64,000 nt of DNA, taken from assembly GCA_910588655.1 (NCBI GenBank), contig CAJUPJ010000009.1, positions 1 to 64,000 on the forward strand, read 5' to 3'. This document shows positions 55,378 through 63,458 of this stretch, piece by piece. Under the pieces are notes generated by a model that saw nothing but the letters and a program-made list of their open reading frames with translations, was not told where the DNA came from and did not search any database. The stretch comes from an uncultured Lachnospiraceae bacterium. GTDB lineage: Bacteria; Bacillota; Clostridia; Lachnospirales; Lachnospiraceae. The translations under genes and the position numbers were made by a program. Numbering within the stretch: position 1 is the first letter of the stretch; every line of letters starts with the position of its first letter.

Positions 55378-56085
55378 ATGGGCAATAATAGTTTTTTTAG
55401 CATAGAAAGTCCTTTGTACAAGTTTATGAACAGGCTTCTGGATATGATTAAACTTAATTTTTTATGGATTTTATGTAGTCTTCCAATTATTACAATGGGG
55501 GCAGCAACAACAGCAGCATTTACTATAACACTTAAGATGGTAGAAGAAGAGGAAGGGTATATAGCAAGGCCTTTTTTCCGTGAATTTAAAAATAATCTTG
55601 TCAAGGGAAGTGTTATAGGGATTATACAGTTATTTGCCATGTATACAATATATCTGGATTTCCAGTTATCTAAAGTTGAGGGCAAGGGTACTATGTTTAC
55701 AGTTGTTGGCGTACTTGCAATATTCCTGGCATTTATGCACCTTATTTATGCATATGCACTTCTTGCAAGATATGAGAATACAATTATAAATACTTTAAGA
55801 AATTCATATTCTATTGGTTTAAGATATTTCTTTAAAACTTTGGGTTTGTTTCTTATAATTGTACTTGAATGTGCGGTTTTTATGTGGAATTTTACTACAA
55901 TTCTTCTTGGGATGTTAATAGGACCGGCATGTATTATATTTACAATAAGCGGTTTTGCGAGGCCTCTCTTCAGATTAATTGAAAATGATAATGAAGAAAG
56001 GGCAGCACAGAAAGAAGAACAAGAAAATGAATATGATAGTGATGTGCCTGAAGATAAAGAATTTGAAGATGTAAACAATTCATAG
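55378..56085 (+). CDS. yesL: YesL family membrane protein (DUF624)
   Basis: A 235-residue protein with about five membrane helices and the DUF624 pattern: PLYKFMNRLLDMIKLNFLWILCSLPIITMGAATTAAF at the start (read in parts), and RNSYSIGLRYFFKTLGLFLII. YesL genes accompany YesM kinases and LplB/YtcP transporters; the role is unknown. The acidic tail (EERAAQKEEQENEYDSDVPED) is cytoplasmic. AGGAGGAAC precedes the start. Confidence 0.88.
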   Translation: MGNNSFFSIESPLYKFMNRLLDMIKLNFLWILCSLPIITMGAATTAAFTITLKMVEEEEGYIARPFFREFKNNLVKGSVIGIIQLFAMYTIYLDFQLSKVEGKGTMFTVVGVLAIFLAFMHLIYAYALLARYENTIINTLRNSYSIGLRYFFKTLGLFLIIVLECAVFMWNFTTILLGMLIGPACIIFTISGFARPLFRLIENDNEERAAQKEEQENEYDSDVPEDKEFEDVNNS

Positions 56086-56128
56086 CATAGGTTGGGTGCA
56101 AAATATTCAATTATGGAAGGTTTTTTAT

Positions 56129-57610
56129 ATGGCATATAAAATAATGGTACAGGGAACTATGTCCAATGCTGGCAAAAGCCTGGTAGTAACAGGACTTGCG
56201 CGTTTGTTTGCAAGGGAGGGCTATAATGTTGCTCCTTTTAAATCACAGAATATGGCACTTAATTCATATATTACGAAAGATGGTTTTGAAATAGGACGTG
56301 CCCAGGCTGTACAGGCTGAGGCAGCAGGAGTCCTGCCAGAAGTTTATATGAACCCGGTATTATTAAAACCTGTAAGTGATATGGGTTCACAGGTTATTGT
56401 AAACGGGAAAGCTGTCTGTAATATGAAAGCAAAGGATTATTTCCAGTATAAGACAAAACTTATACCTGATATTATGGCTGCATTTAATTATCTGGATAAT
56501 AAGTTTGATATTGTAATAATAGAAGGAGCAGGAAGCCCTGCTGAAATAAACCTTAAAGAAAATGATATTGTAAATATGGGGCTTGCAAAAATGACAGATG
56601 CACCTGTACTGCTTGTTGGTGATATTGACAGAGGAGGTGTATTTGCACAGGTTTATGGGACTGTTGCACTTCTTGAAGAGGATGAGCGCAGCAGGATAAA
56701 GGGTATTTTAATTAATAAATTCCGTGGGGACAAATCAATACTTGAACCGGGAATTAAAATGCTTGAAGATAAATGCAGTAAGCCAGTATATGGTGTTATT
56801 CCTTATATAAATATTGATATAGATGATGAAGACAGTTTGTCAGAAAGGTTTTCTAATAACCAGTGTACAGGCATTGTAGATATAGCAGTAATAAAGCTTC
56901 CAAGGATTTCTAATTTTACAGATTTTAATGTATTTGAAAACTTTGGAGGGGTTTCACTTAGATATGTAGATAAAGTAAAAGATTTGGGAGAGCCGGATAT
57001 TATATTTATCCCAGGAACTAAAAATACTATCAAAGACCTTATGTGGATGAGGCAGAATGGAATTGAAGCATTAATTAAAAAAGCAAATTCAAAAGGCTGT
57101 ATAATCTTTGGAATTTGTGGAGGCTACCAGATGCTTGGCAATCTGGTAAGTGACCCATACAATATAGAAGAAGGCGGGACAGCCAGAGGAATGGGACTTA
57201 TTAATATTAATACCATATTTGGAAATGAGAAGAAAACAGTACAAACCAGTGGAAAGTTACAAAGGATTAATGGTGTATTTGAAGAATTGTCTGGAAAAGA
57301 ATATAATGGATATGAGATACATATAGGAATAACTGGCAGTAATAAGGATGAGGATGTATACAATCCTGTTAATACATATTCCGGCCATAATAATGTTTAT
57401 GGTTCATATATACATGGGCTTTTTGACAGTGGTGATATAGCATATACTATGGTTAAAGCCATTGCTGTAAGAAAAGGTGCAGATGTAGATAAAATTAATA
57501 ATTATAACTATAAAGAATACAAAGAAAAGCAGTATGATATACTTGCAGATACAATAAGGGAAAACGTGGATATGGATAAAATATGTAAATGTATGGGAAT
57601 ACCAGTATAA
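56129..57610 (+). CDS. cobQ: Cobyric acid synthase CobQ
   Basis: A 493-residue glutamine-dependent amidase that amidates four carboxyl groups of adenosylcobyrinic acid diamide. The N-terminal ATPase part is MVQGTMSNAGKSLVVTGLARLF, with GDIDRGGVFAQVYGT. The glutaminase domain has the nucleophile in FGICGGYQMLG and histidine in VYGSYIHGLFD. ATG 56129 follows GGAAGG. It heads cobQ-cobT-cobU. No cobalamin riboswitch is seen upstream. Confidence 0.95.
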   Translation: MAYKIMVQGTMSNAGKSLVVTGLARLFAREGYNVAPFKSQNMALNSYITKDGFEIGRAQAVQAEAAGVLPEVYMNPVLLKPVSDMGSQVIVNGKAVCNMKAKDYFQYKTKLIPDIMAAFNYLDNKFDIVIIEGAGSPAEINLKENDIVNMGLAKMTDAPVLLVGDIDRGGVFAQVYGTVALLEEDERSRIKGILINKFRGDKSILEPGIKMLEDKCSKPVYGVIPYINIDIDDEDSLSERFSNNQCTGIVDIAVIKLPRISNFTDFNVFENFGGVSLRYVDKVKDLGEPDIIFIPGTKNTIKDLMWMRQNGIEALIKKANSKGCIIFGICGGYQMLGNLVSDPYNIEEGGTARGMGLININTIFGNEKKTVQTSGKLQRINGVFEELSGKEYNGYEIHIGITGSNKDEDVYNPVNTYSGHNNVYGSYIHGLFDSGDIAYTMVKAIAVRKGADVDKINNYNYKEYKEKQYDILADTIRENVDMDKICKCMGIPV

Positions 57611-57637
57611 TTTGTCTGTTATAAGGGGTATGTAAAT

Positions 57638-58723
57638 ATGGATAAAGAGGAATTATTTAATATAAAAATACAAGAGCCTTCCCCAAAGGCTTATAAAAAT
57701 GCACAACTGCACTGGGATGCAATTGCAAAGCCTTTAGACGGGCTTGGCATATTTGAAGATATAATTAAAAAAATAGCAGGAATTACAGGAAATGCGGATG
57801 TAAAAATTGATAAAAAAGCTGTTATTGTAATGTGTGCTGATAATGGAATTATTGAAGAGGGAGTAAGCCAGTCAGGTAATGAAGTGACTACAGTGGTTTC
57901 CACAAATATGGCAAATGGAATTGCCAGCGTGTGCCGTATGGCGCATGTTGCAGGGGCAGACGTAGTACCTGTTGATATTGGCATTAAGGATAATATTAAT
58001 ATAAAGGGGCTTTTAAACAGAAAGGTTTCAAATGGAACTGCCAATTTTGCAAAAGAACCAGCAATAACTTGCAAGGGGCTTTTGAAGGCAATTCAGACAG
58101 GAATAGATATTACAAGGGATTTAAAAGAGAATGGTTATAATATTATTGCTACAGGTGAGATGGGAATTGGCAATACTACTACAAGCAGTGCACTTGCAAG
58201 TGTAATGTTAAATATTCCTGTCCCTAAGGTGGCTGGCAGGGGTGCAGGGCTGGACGATAAAGGGCTTGAAAAGAAGATTTCAGTAATAGAAAATGCAATT
58301 AAAAAATATGGTCTGGAACACCAGAAAATAAACAGCAGGGAAGAAACTTTCAGGGCATTATGTTGTATTGGAGGACTGGATATAGCGGGACTTGCAGGTG
58401 TATTTATTGGAGGTGCATTGTTCCATATACCAGTAATTATTGATGGTGTTATATCAGCAGTTGCTGCATTAGCAGCAGAAAAGCTTGTACCTGGATGCTG
58501 CCAGTATATGATTGCTTCACACGCAGGTAAAGAACCTGCATGCAGGTTAATTCTTGACAGGCTTTTTCTTAAACCTGTAATTGATGCAGGACTTGCACTG
58601 GGGGAGGGCACAGGGGCTGTACTCATGTTTCCAATGCTTGATATGGTAATGGAGGTTTACAGGGAAAATACAACATTTGATGATATTAATATAACACAAT
58701 ACAAGAGGTTTACGGATATATGA
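57638..58723 (+). CDS. cobT: Nicotinate-nucleotide-dimethylbenzimidazole phosphoribosyltransferase
   Basis: A 361-residue CobT, which makes alpha-ribazole phosphate (or the analogue from another base) for the lower ligand of cobamides. Motifs: ADNGIIEEGVSQSG, TGEMGIGNTTTSSAL and EGTGAVLMFPMLDMVMEVY with the catalytic glutamate. It overlaps cobU by 4 bp (ATGA), suggesting translational coupling. The natural base cannot be read from the sequence. Confidence 0.95.
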   Translation: MDKEELFNIKIQEPSPKAYKNAQLHWDAIAKPLDGLGIFEDIIKKIAGITGNADVKIDKKAVIVMCADNGIIEEGVSQSGNEVTTVVSTNMANGIASVCRMAHVAGADVVPVDIGIKDNINIKGLLNRKVSNGTANFAKEPAITCKGLLKAIQTGIDITRDLKENGYNIIATGEMGIGNTTTSSALASVMLNIPVPKVAGRGAGLDDKGLEKKISVIENAIKKYGLEHQKINSREETFRALCCIGGLDIAGLAGVFIGGALFHIPVIIDGVISAVAALAAEKLVPGCCQYMIASHAGKEPACRLILDRLFLKPVIDAGLALGEGTGAVLMFPMLDMVMEVYRENTTFDDINITQYKRFTDI

Positions 58724-59250
58724 TGGTTACAGTTACTGGAGGGAGTGGGAGCGGTAAGTCAGAATTTGCCGAAAATATGCTGGCAGAATTAGTAAACAAT
58801 GCCAAAGGAAATAATAAATTATATTATATTGCTACGATGAAACCATATGGTGAGGATGCCGCCTGGCGTATAAACCGCCACCAGAAGCTGCGTGAAGGCA
58901 AGGGGTTTATAACAATTGAATGTTATAATAATATTGGCAGATGTATGTTACAGAGCAAGAGTAATGTACTGCTTGAATGTATGTCAAACCTTGCTGCTAA
59001 TGAAATGTTTACAGAAACCATAAAAGACAAATATTCTGTTTACCATAAGATATGCAGTGGAATAGACGGGTTAAAAGAAATAACAGATAATCTTGTAATT
59101 GTGACAAATGATATATTTGCTGACGGGGTTATATATGATAAAAGTACAATGGAGTATATAGAACTTCTTGGTATGGTAAACCAGTATCTGGCAAAGATTA
59201 GTGACAGGGTTATTGAAGTTATATACTCTTGTCCGCTGGTTATTGTATAA
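58720..59250 (+). CDS. cobU: CobU-like adenosylcobinamide kinase/guanylyltransferase
   Basis: A 176-residue P-loop protein of the CobU/CobP family: VTGGSGSGKSEFAENM, with RINRHQKLREGKGF supplying the guanylylated histidine, LLECMSNLAANEMF, and a conserved VIVTNDIFADGV strand. It is more divergent than typical CobU, but the context supports the call. It overlaps cobT. The last enzyme, CobS, is not found beside it. Confidence 0.85.
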   Translation: MMVTVTGGSGSGKSEFAENMLAELVNNAKGNNKLYYIATMKPYGEDAAWRINRHQKLREGKGFITIECYNNIGRCMLQSKSNVLLECMSNLAANEMFTETIKDKYSVYHKICSGIDGLKEITDNLVIVTNDIFADGVIYDKSTMEYIELLGMVNQYLAKISDRVIEVIYSCPLVIV

Positions 59251-59307
59251 TGCCTGTTAAGGAATAAAAGAGTATCATAGGAAAAACTGGAAAGGTGGGG
59301 TATAAAA

Positions 59308-59832
59308 ATGAAAAAAAGTAAAAAGAATTTAATATTTGCATTATTGTTTATTGCAGGAATTTTCTTGTTTTTTGTATTAATGGATATACAGGAAATAATG
59401 GATTATTCTAAAATAGAAGCAGCAGGAAGCAAGGTATTAACTCCTGTTAATGTAAAACAAAAAACTAAAAAGAGATATTATAAAGGAAGGACAACTGAAA
59501 CTGTAACTAATTATGTACAGTTTGTTGTTGAAATTAATAATACCAGAACTTCTTTTTATATGGAAACATCTGATGCATATGGTGAAAATTCTCCATCAAC
59601 AGGGCTTAATGCAGTTGCTTCAAAAAAGACAATTGAAAGATACATATTTTACACAGATAAACATATTTATTATTCCAAAAAGTCTGCTACAACGGGAGAG
59701 TATATTAAGGAAAGCATAACAGATAAACTGGTTGTATTTTGTATTATAATGGTTTTTATGGGATTAGTATTTCTTGTGGTAAATATAACAGATAAAATTA
59801 TAGAAAAACGCAGGATGAAAGCAAATAATTAA
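59308..59832 (+). CDS. Membrane protein resembling DUF3592
   Basis: A 174-residue protein with an N-terminal helix (LIFALLFIAGIFLFFVLM), an outside strand-rich part (TNYVQFVVEINNTRTSFYM) and a second helix (LVVFCIIMVFMGLVFLVVNI) ending in a basic tail. The topology and the conversion-loop-like strands resemble DUF3592. The function is unknown. AAAGGTGGGG precedes the start. It begins 57 bp after cobU; whether it belongs to that operon is unclear. Confidence 0.6.
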   Translation: MKKSKKNLIFALLFIAGIFLFFVLMDIQEIMDYSKIEAAGSKVLTPVNVKQKTKKRYYKGRTTETVTNYVQFVVEINNTRTSFYMETSDAYGENSPSTGLNAVASKKTIERYIFYTDKHIYYSKKSATTGEYIKESITDKLVVFCIIMVFMGLVFLVVNITDKIIEKRRMKANN

Positions 59833-59910
59833 AGACTATCCGGCTATTCTATGTTATAATTATGTTGTTATAACTGGAATTATACCATACATAATGGGGA
59901 AGGAGAAGAT

Positions 59911-60693
59911 ATGGGGTTATTTAAAGAAGCGCCTTATAAGGAGGCAACACAAAATATTATTGATGTAATTGGTGGTAATTATAAAGTTTTTGACACAGCC
60001 TGTACTGAGGAAGAGGTAAACAGGGTTTATGTGGAGGAGCTTGAGCGTGGTAAAAAGGAAGGTTTTGTACCTGTTTTAATACCATGTGATGATGTTCTTA
60101 ATGAATGGTTCCATCTTGATGAAGATGATAAGGAAAAGATTAAGGAAAAAACAACTAATGAAAAAAGGCAGGCTATTATTGATGCTGCTAATGATAATGG
60201 GAAAGAACTTTTACAGGAATGGTATAATTCAGCTACTGAAGATTTTGCAGATGATGAAAGTGAGATGGAAAGCTTTCTTGGAAGCATGGGAGGAAGCGGA
60301 CCAATAAATGAATTATCTACATTTGCCATGTTTGCGGAAGATGGTGAAATACAAGAAACAATACTTTTTGAAGTTCCTGTGGACGAGCCTTGGAAGGTTA
60401 TAGCATGGTTTCCAATGGGAGGATGGAATGAATGTCCTGCACCAGAAGAAATGATAACAGTATGCCGTTACTGGTATAAAAAATATGGTGCATATCCAGC
60501 AGCTATAACACACGATACTATTGAATTTTATGTTGAGAAACCTGTAACAGATGAAGAAGAAGCATGGGAACTTGCCAAGGAACATTTTGCATTTTCTGCT
60601 GACAGGGTATTCCAGTGCACAGCAACTTATACACTTGGTGAAGTGGCAGAGTGTTTAATGAATTCCAAAGTATGGTACTTCTGGTGGGATTAA
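59911..60693 (+). CDS. DUF4253 domain protein
   Basis: A 260-residue acidic, soluble protein. The C-terminal 110 residues (VPVDEPWKVIAWFPMGGWNECP, RYWYKKYGAYPAAITHDTIEFYV, AWELAKEHFAFSADRVFQ) match DUF4253. The N-terminus KEATQNIIDVIGGNYKVFD also fits. Function is not known; relatives are found near toxin-immunity loci and as stand-alone genes. GGGAAGGAGAAG precedes the ATG. The next gene follows by one base, so they are co-translated. Confidence 0.8.
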   Translation: MGLFKEAPYKEATQNIIDVIGGNYKVFDTACTEEEVNRVYVEELERGKKEGFVPVLIPCDDVLNEWFHLDEDDKEKIKEKTTNEKRQAIIDAANDNGKELLQEWYNSATEDFADDESEMESFLGSMGGSGPINELSTFAMFAEDGEIQETILFEVPVDEPWKVIAWFPMGGWNECPAPEEMITVCRYWYKKYGAYPAAITHDTIEFYVEKPVTDEEEAWELAKEHFAFSADRVFQCTATYTLGEVAECLMNSKVWYFWWD

Positions 60694-60694
60694 T

Positions 60695-61411
60695 ATGGAT
60701 ACATATGGACAGTGGCTTAAAGCAGAAAAAGAATGGATAGGCAGTTACTGCAAAAAAGTAAAAGTAATGTCAGTTTTAAAAGTAGTTCCTGCTACAATAA
60801 TTATACTTGCTCTGTTGTTTGGAGTAATGGCAGCAGTTAATGGTGATGTATCAGCAGATAATATAATTGAAGGTGCATCAGGAGGTTTATTTATTGGGAT
60901 ATTTGTCTGTTTAATTTACCTTGTAATATTATTTCCGTCTTTATCGCCAAAAAGGTATGTTAAAAAGATAGATAAAGCTGTAAGTAAAGCTGGCATAGAT
61001 GATTTTGGCAAAGAACAGCTTGCAAGGGAATTTTTAGAGGCAGAAAATAATGTAAAAAAGACATTTAGTTTTGATATGAAAGGTCCAAACTCCAAAAATA
61101 CACCTGCAAGGTTTGTTGTATCAGAACATTATGCAATGTTAGAAGGCGGTTTTCCATATGCAATAATTGTAAAATTACAGGATATAAAAGAAATAAAGCC
61201 TTCACAGGAAAAGAAAACTGCCTACAGAAGAAGCGGCAATATACATACTTCATATTTCTTTACATTATATACAATCCAGTTTTACCGTTATGACAGGGCA
61301 CAGAGAGGGCTTTCTGATAAAGACCTGCCAGACGAGGCAATGGGTTTTATGGATAAAGGAATACGTGACAGGGCAGTATCATTATTAGAAAAAAATAAGA
61401 CAGAATATTAA
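60695..61411 (+). CDS. Uncharacterised membrane protein
   Basis: A 238-residue protein with two membrane helices near the N-terminus (VVPATIIILALLFGVMAAV and GLFIGIFVCLIYLVILFPSL) and a cytoplasmic C-terminal domain of about 140 residues (PARFVVSEHYAMLEGGFPYAIIVKLQDI, SYFFTLYTIQFYRYD) resembling a PH-like fold by eye. It starts one base after the DUF4253 gene, so the pair probably acts together. No family name is recognised. Confidence 0.6.
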   Translation: MDTYGQWLKAEKEWIGSYCKKVKVMSVLKVVPATIIILALLFGVMAAVNGDVSADNIIEGASGGLFIGIFVCLIYLVILFPSLSPKRYVKKIDKAVSKAGIDDFGKEQLAREFLEAENNVKKTFSFDMKGPNSKNTPARFVVSEHYAMLEGGFPYAIIVKLQDIKEIKPSQEKKTAYRRSGNIHTSYFFTLYTIQFYRYDRAQRGLSDKDLPDEAMGFMDKGIRDRAVSLLEKNKTEY

Positions 61412-61428
61412 TGGACTGGGCATATAAA

Positions 61429-61474
61429 AAATATTCCACCTGTGCAGTTGCAATCTGGCAGGTGGAATATTTTT
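61429..61474. terminator. Bidirectional terminator
   Basis: AAATATTCCACCTG (61429-61442) pairs with CAGGTGGAATATTT (61459-61472), with A and T runs on both sides. It ends the plus-strand DUF4253 unit and the minus-strand toxin-antitoxin unit. Confidence 0.88.
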
Positions 61475-61485
61475 ATTTCACAATT

Positions 61486-61566
61486 TTAATTTGTTCCCAT
61501 TTTCCTGGCAGCAATAAATGCATTTTCATTTAATTTTGTTCCTTCTTTTAACTCAAATGTTACCAT
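61486..61566 (-). CDS. Possible 26-residue peptide or gene remnant
   Basis: A short frame from ATG 61566 to a TAA at 61486, starting MVTFELKEGTKLNENAFIAA. It has weak support: no good ribosome-binding site, but amino-acid content looks like a real protein start. It may be the remnant of a truncated gene behind the antitoxin. Confidence 0.25.
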   Translation of the reverse strand: MVTFELKEGTKLNENAFIAARKMGTN

Positions 61567-61603
61567 AATATAGTCTCTTTTCTTTTATAATTTTTGCTGC
61601 TTA

Positions 61604-61789
61604 TTAATCCCAGTTAATAGAATTATGTGGGACTGTTGGACTTGTGTCAGCCTTTGCTTCCCTTATCGCTTCTAGCTCATCTGGTAACGGGTCATCTTCA
61701 GGGATAAACCTAATCAGTACTTTATAAATTGTATCAATATCTTTTTCTGGTATCATGTCAACCAGATTTTTAATTGTTTCCCGGCTCAC
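61604..61789 (-). CDS. Putative antitoxin partner of the RelE-like toxin
   Basis: A 61-residue acidic protein: MSRETIKNLVDMIPEKDIDTIYKVL followed by DPLPDELEAIREAKAD. The first part resembles short antitoxins with a helical DNA-binding or dimer domain; the DE-rich second part would wrap the toxin. It follows the toxin gene by 11 bp, so the order is toxin first. Call rests mainly on context. Confidence 0.65.
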   Translation of the reverse strand: MSRETIKNLVDMIPEKDIDTIYKVLIRFIPEDDPLPDELEAIREAKADTSPTVPHNSINWD

Positions 61790-61800
61790 TCTATCACCTC

Positions 61801-62058
61801 CTAGAGATTATTATATGCCTGTCCTCTTGGTAATATATCATTGATTGTTATTGTGTCATTTTCTTTTGTAAAAAGTACCCTTAAATCTCCAACTCTTAAA
61901 CGGTACTCGTTTTTTAATCCTGATAGTCTTTTAATATCTCCAAATGGCAATTTTTCGATTGCTTTTTTTAACCGTTTTTTGTATCTTTGTCGCAATAATT
62001 TATATATTTTACTGCTTTCTTTTTGTACTCTATTTGCAATTTTTTTCTCCTGTTTCAT
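61801..62058 (-). CDS. RelE/ParE-family toxin
   Basis: An 85-residue basic protein. Two N-terminal helices (KESSKIYKLLRQRYKKRLKKAI) are followed by the RelE/ParE sheet: KRLSGLKNEYRLRVGDLRVLF, TITINDILPRGQAY. RelE toxins cut mRNA on the ribosome; ParE toxins poison gyrase; which one applies cannot be told. Its start is 6 bp after the PAP2 stop codon, with only a distant ribosome-binding site, so translation may be coupled. Confidence 0.8.
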   Translation of the reverse strand: MKQEKKIANRVQKESSKIYKLLRQRYKKRLKKAIEKLPFGDIKRLSGLKNEYRLRVGDLRVLFTKENDTITINDILPRGQAYNNL

Positions 62059-62064
62059 AATTTT

Positions 62065-62778
62065 TTATTGTAATTCCCTGCGGTGTTTTAAACTTTTCAC
62101 AAGTTTATGGCGCTGGTTTAAATTTCTGTATGGCATATGGTAGTGTTCTGGGACAGGTCTGTATATAATAATATAATAAAATATATATAATGCTACAGCG
62201 CAGACAAGGTCAATAAATGAGTGCTGTTTTAAAAATAATGTTGACATGCATATTAATATACATAATATAAGTGAACTGTTTTTTACCCATTTTTTATTTT
62301 TAAAATACTGGCTTGTAGCTATGCCAACATGTATTGCAATAGAGTTATATACATGTATGCTTGGACATACATTTGTGTCTGTATCAGTGGCATATAGTAT
62401 TGATATTATATTTGTAAATATATTTTCACGCTCAAATGAGTCTGGACGCATATTTTGTGCATTTGGAAAAAATGTATATATTATTAAACTGGTTGTCATT
62501 CCCATAACAAGTATTGCGGCACATCTGTAGAAGTCATCTATATATTTTGTCTGGAAAAAAAGGAAAACCAGGCTTGCCGCTACATATACAAACCATAAAA
62601 GATATGGTATTATAAATATTTCACAAAATGGTATAAAATCATCTATAATACAATGGACTTCACTAAATTTTACATCAGTGCGATGTTCGAGCAATATAAA
62701 CCATACCATGTATATTGGAAGGTAAAGAATTATAATGGCATGTTTATATTTAAATAGAAATTGTTTTAATTTCTTCAT
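62065..62778 (-). CDS. PAP2-family membrane phosphatase
   Basis: A 237-residue protein with about six membrane helices. The PAP2 motifs are VCPSIHVYNSIAIHVG (PSxH) and LKQHSFIDLVCAV (S/H...D). The first PAP2 motif is poorly conserved, as in the inositol phosphorylceramide synthase-like branch. It may remove phosphate from lipid carriers or phosphatidic acid. GGAGGA precedes the start. The toxin-antitoxin genes follow with tiny gaps. Confidence 0.82.
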   Translation of the reverse strand: MKKLKQFLFKYKHAIIILYLPIYMVWFILLEHRTDVKFSEVHCIIDDFIPFCEIFIIPYLLWFVYVAASLVFLFFQTKYIDDFYRCAAILVMGMTTSLIIYTFFPNAQNMRPDSFERENIFTNIISILYATDTDTNVCPSIHVYNSIAIHVGIATSQYFKNKKWVKNSSLILCILICMSTLFLKQHSFIDLVCAVALYIFYYIIIYRPVPEHYHMPYRNLNQRHKLVKSLKHRRELQ

Positions 62779-62804
62779 TAAAAAATCCTCCGGTTAATTG
62801 GTAG

Positions 62805-63365
62805 TTACCATTTGCGTGAATGTTTCCAGTCTATTTCATTCCGTATATATTTAAAAGTTTCGTCTTCCCCTTTTTCAGCAAGCATATTTAGTAATTTTTC
62901 AATAAGTTTCCTGGTATCAGGATGTAATACATAATGGTTCTGGTTTTTGGTATAGTATGCAAGTGGAAATGAGTCATCATAGGAAGTCCTGTTGTAATTT
63001 TTACTTGCTGCTACCCTGTCACAAAACATTTCTATAACATAACGTTCGGGCATTGGCATTCCCTGTAAACCATCCTGGGGTTTTAAGGAATAATCTATCC
63101 AGTATTCAAAATGGTGTCTGTTCCTTCCCTTGTGGTGCAGCCATGCGGATGAATATCCATAAACTTCTTTTTCACCAAAGTTCGGGCTTCTCTTGCCGCC
63201 CTGGTAATATTTTACACCAGCAAGAAATTCGACAGGATGGTATTTTGACCAGTCATGCATAATACCTTGTTTGTAAAGCCCTGCGCGGAAACAAAGCCCG
63301 CGTACAAGTTTCTTATGGTGTAATATAGTTGAAAGGTGTCCAAAGAAATTATTCCATAAATTCAT
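62805..63365 (-). CDS. DUF5662 family protein
   Basis: A 186-residue protein rich in His and Tyr: FRAGLYKQGIMHDWSKYHPVEF, SAWLHHKGRNRHHFEYWIDY, and MPMPERYVIEMFCDRVAAS. These blocks match DUF5662, whose clustered HH/HD residues suggest a metal site, but activity is unknown. The spacing from the next gene (26 bp) suggests one transcript with the PAP2 gene. Confidence 0.78.
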   Translation of the reverse strand: MNLWNNFFGHLSTILHHKKLVRGLCFRAGLYKQGIMHDWSKYHPVEFLAGVKYYQGGKRSPNFGEKEVYGYSSAWLHHKGRNRHHFEYWIDYSLKPQDGLQGMPMPERYVIEMFCDRVAASKNYNRTSYDDSFPLAYYTKNQNHYVLHPDTRKLIEKLLNMLAEKGEDETFKYIRNEIDWKHSRKW

Positions 63366-63458
63366 AAAATCAATCCGTTTCTATATTGGTATTCCTGCAA
63401 GTGTACATATTATATTCCAATATAATATGTAAGTCAATCAATGTTATATAAACTTAAT

